Below are positions 61,201 to 64,000 of a stretch of DNA of 64,000 nt, piece after piece. Each line of letters starts with the position of its first letter. The stretch's first letter is position 1. The position numbers and the translations under genes were made by a program. The stretch is from Coturnix japonica. Taxonomy: Eukaryota > Chordata > Aves > Galliformes > Phasianidae. The notes beneath the pieces are model-generated. The model saw nothing but the letters and a program-made list of their open reading frames with translations, was not told the DNA's origin and did not search any database. Location: the NCBI RefSeq assembly GCF_001577835.2, contig NC_029516.1, forward strand, positions 68,744,186 to 68,808,185, given 5' to 3'.

Positions 61201-63541
61201 TCCCAGAACTGCGGAAGCAGCCGTTCTCCTTCTGATTTTGACTGAGCCAGATCAAAGCGTCCTGGATGTGTTTTTCATCTATGAAGATGTAAGACCTGGC
61301 CTGGGCAAAGGACTTCAGGACAAAGGCTGTGAGCCTGTAAGGGAGAAAGAACAGTGAGTGGCCTTGTGCAGGCCTGCTATCTGTCCCATTCGACAGAGCA
61401 CACACGCACATCACTTGTCTGGAAGAAGGAAAAGGGGCTCTGGCATCTGCAGGTCAATTAGTCAGACAAGAAGTACATCTTCACGTCAAAGAATCTGCCC
61501 AAACCCTGCTTCTTGCCTTGGTTTCCTGTCTGCCTCTTGGCCCACATAACCCTATGATCCTGTTGCATTGAGGCTATGGTTTTGAGCACAAAGATTGTAA
61601 ATCTGTATCCAAACAAACGTCTTTGAATAAATAAATAAATAACCAAAAGTAGAGTATTGCATGCCAATTAGCTCAACATCTCTATGAGAGTAATGGTCAG
61701 AATGGCAAGAAAGAATCAGTCCATGGAAACTAATGGTCTGCTGGCAGGTCTCTCTCTCCAGGTATTCATACTTCAGGGATTTCCCAGAATTCCCACATAT
61801 GTGGATAAAGTGCAACACATAAGAAGAGCATTTACAAAGCAGTTATTGGAAAAAAGAAACTAGGCGTGTAGAGAGGACAGTTATTCTAAGCACACGAGTA
61901 CGGTTTCAGAGACCATAAGCAAGGTGATTAAATTGTCCAATCTTATCGTTACCTAAACCTGAAAATGCAGAAAGCTTAAATGGAATTGCCACTGCAACTC
62001 TTCAGCTTTCTTCATTTGGGATGTGAAATCCCTTCTCCCTTTTTCCCTGGTTTGTTTTTGTCTGTCTGTCTTGTCCATCATAGGCCTGATAGTTACAATG
62101 TGGGAGGAAATGCTTCAGCTACATAACTGGCTGACACAACCTCCTTCCTCACTTCAGAAGCAGCACGGGGCCCACACCAGCTCAGAAAAGTCTGAGCTAC
62201 GCAGTCTACAACTGTGTTTCCTGTTTACCATCAGGTGGTATTTGTCATAGCTGTGCAGCTGAGAAAGAGCACACAGAGGAGGAACAGACGACACTGAAAT
62301 CTCACCAGGTGTTCCCCACTTGGCCATAACGTGGTCCAAAGGTACTGTAAGAGCCATCTGGGTGCTTGTAGTTCATCTGCCTCTGATAACCTACAACGAG
62401 TTCAAGCAATACTCAAAGAACATCTGCTGAACAACTCGGGGGAGAAGAGAAAAGCAGCTTCATCAGCAACAGCAAAACAGAGAAACGGGTTGGTCCTGTC
62501 CTAGTAAATACACTCCCAACTCCATAGACTGCTTATACTGCAAAAGATGTAGTATCTGCCTTTCTTCAGAAGGCAGGCAGGACACATTAACAACAGTGGA
62601 CAAGCCACTGCAGCAGGTCACTTGGTATTTGTGGACTGCATTCCAGTTCTGTTCAGGAGCAGAGAAAAGTGGGTGAAACGCCTAGGAACTTTAATGCTTA
62701 AGAAACAGAGAAAAGAAAAAAGACTTGGGAAGGGCTTCCCTGGCATATAGAAGAGACCACCTGAGTAAGAGACCAGCTGTCTTTCTGTATCTGGCCAGCA
62801 CCTGACAGAAGCAAGCCAGTCAAGTTCCGCAAAAGTTCTGAGCAGAAGCAAAAGTCACATTCAACTCACCGCTCACTAAGTATCTGATGGCCTTGGATCT
62901 GACCTCCTCACTCAGCTGTCCTGTCTTGTTCAGATAGTCCAGGACATAGATGTTGGGTGCAAACAGGACCATGTTCTGTTCGCCACAACCAAACGGCATC
63001 TGGAGTAGCTGGTGCAGGTTCTGTGTGGCGGTGCCCATGAGGTCACCTAGGGAACAGGGAATAGAAGAGAGATATTAATGAAATTCAGTGTTAGCTGCCA
63101 AAGTCAGAGGGATCTAAAGAAAAATGGAGGAGATGGCAGAGGAAAAATCTGTATTGATAATGATCCTGATACAAACCTTGAAGCAACATCAGGGGCAGTA
63201 AATAAAAATTTTATTTTTAAAAAAAGGAGGGTAATAAGTCAACGGATTGGGCACTATTAGTGACACCAGAACAGAATGAGATGCAGGGAAAGGACAAAGA
63301 AGAACAGAAGACAGAAGAAATGAAAGGCAGGAATGAAGTGCGCTTGGAACCAGGAGAAGAATCTGTGTGAGAGGTAGGAGGCCAACAGAGTCAAGCAGAT
63401 GGGCAGAAACAGCACATTTCTTTCTCCAAGCACATCCTTCCCAGGCAGATCACTCACCTAGCACTGAGAAATATGCTCTGCCTGAGTCTTGTACCACATC
63501 TGACGGAAGCAACAGAGAAAACTTCTCTTTCACAGACTCTC
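55566..63541 (-). CDS. Alpha-2-macroglobulin/ovostatin-like proteinase inhibitor, gene B, C-terminal part
   Basis: Secreted thioester proteinase trap; the 5' part lies beyond the right edge. Exons in transcript order: 63541-63458, 63046-62870, 62390-62306, 61334-61178, 60852-60778, 59997-59832, 59474-59251, 58683-58465, 58177-58050, 57692-57602, 56824-56756, 56307-56205, 56042-56001, 55591-55566 (TGA). All junctions are GT-AG and in phase, giving about 547 residues. The thioester motif [13 protein letters not shown] lies in the second exon shown, so the Cys and Gln that form the bond are present. The alpha-helical complement-like domain follows ([70 protein letters not shown]), then the receptor-binding domain, which differs from gene A by one residue seen (Pro for Leu near the end, EPGNA against ELGNA). 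No break was seen. Confidence 0.94.
58178..63457. other. Introns of gene B
   Basis: The larger introns (59998-60777, 60853-61177, 61335-62305, 62391-62869) show only small simple repeats: a GTT repeat near 60,417-60,440 and an AATA repeat near 61,624-61,645. No LINE, LTR or second gene was recognised. Confidence 0.55.
60417..60440. repeat. (GTT)n microsatellite
   Basis: Tandem GTT units in an intron of gene B. Confidence 0.8.
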
Positions 63542-63741
63542 CTGAGAGAAACAAAGATGAAACAGCTTCAGTGCAGTCCCAAACTTAATGCAAGGCGCAG
63601 GGCCTTCAGAGGATGGAACATCAGAAAGACATAATGGAAGAGGCTTCAGTGCAACATCAGAAAAGTTTCCTCTTCCCTTCATTTGTTGCTATAAACAAAG
63701 TTGTCTCTGGATCCCAATTAAAGGGTCCTGTTCTGATTATC

Positions 63742-63935
63742 TAGAATCATACGAGCGACTGAGTTGAAAGGGATCATTAAAGGCATTAAAGGTCATCTAG
63801 TCCAACTCCGCTGCAGCGAATCGGGATACCTACAGCACTATCAGGTTGCTCACAGTCTGGTCTAGTCTGACCTTGAATGTCTCCAGGAATGGGGCATCCA
63901 CCACACCTTTCTGGGCAGTTGTGCCACCATAGAAG
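63742..63935 (-). mobile_element. CR1 LINE 3'-end fragment in a gene B intron
   Basis: On the + strand it reads GGTCATCTAGTCCAACTCCG, CTGACCTTGAATGTCTCCAG and GGGGCATCCACCACACCTTT, the complement of a CR1 3' part. It lies upstream of the first gene B exon visible. Confidence 0.85.
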
Positions 63936-64000
63936 GCCAGAGAAGGTTGGTCAGCCAGGACTTGTCCCTAACTTAATGAGTAGTACCACAAGTACTACTA

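Noticed and set aside
1-64000. CRISPR arrays, bacterial operons, rRNA or complete tRNA genes
   Set aside because: None seen; the window is vertebrate nuclear DNA with intron-split genes.

Overview
This is vertebrate nuclear DNA, almost certainly from a galliform bird and most likely chicken chromosome 1. The reasons are intron-exon genes with GT-AG junctions, many truncated CR1 LINEs with the bird-typical ATTCTRTGA-like 3' ends, a Galluhop-type mariner fragment, and the linked set PHC1 - M6PR - alpha-2-macroglobulin family. Species and chromosome are inferred from gene content, not proven.

Layout. 1-1.9 kb: upstream DNA with no gene seen. 1.93-2.65 kb: CpG island and promoter of PHC1. 2.1-21.1 kb: PHC1 on the + strand, one noncoding and 14 coding exons, 991 codons, a Polycomb PRC1 subunit. 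21.1-26.1 kb: M6PR on the - strand, six coding exons, 278 codons, the cation-dependent mannose-6-phosphate receptor, tail-to-tail with PHC1 and with its own GC-rich promoter near 25.6-26.1 kb. 26.1-34.7 kb: gene-poor DNA crowded with CR1 fragments in both orientations. 34.7-52.05 kb: alpha-2-macroglobulin-like gene A on the + strand, with TATA box, signal peptide, 19 N-terminal exons, then a 100-base run of N, then six C-terminal exons. 52.5-54.95 kb: a broken endogenous retrovirus cut by a CR1. 55.4-63.5 kb and beyond the right edge: alpha-2-macroglobulin-like gene B on the - strand, 14 exons including the thioester exon.

The most unusual structure is a large inverted repeat. 49,163-52,512 and 54,950-58,296 are reverse-complement copies of each other, about 3.35 kb each, around a 2.4 kb hinge made of retrovirus and CR1 remains. 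Each arm carries the last six exons and 3' UTR of one alpha-2-macroglobulin-like gene, so the two genes converge with almost identical C-terminal receptor-binding domains (one residue difference by eye). Gene A lacks about 500 codons, including the thioester region, exactly where the N run lies. The structure may be a real tail-to-tail duplication with gene conversion, or partly an assembly artefact; checks are given.

Other points: the splice acceptor of gene A exon 12 appears to be built from antisense CR1 sequence, and one arm holds a block of about 110 bases from which adenine has nearly vanished, which looks like consensus error. The genes do not form one pathway: PHC1 is nuclear chromatin silencing, M6PR is lysosomal enzyme sorting, and the alpha-2-macroglobulin relatives are secreted proteinase traps.
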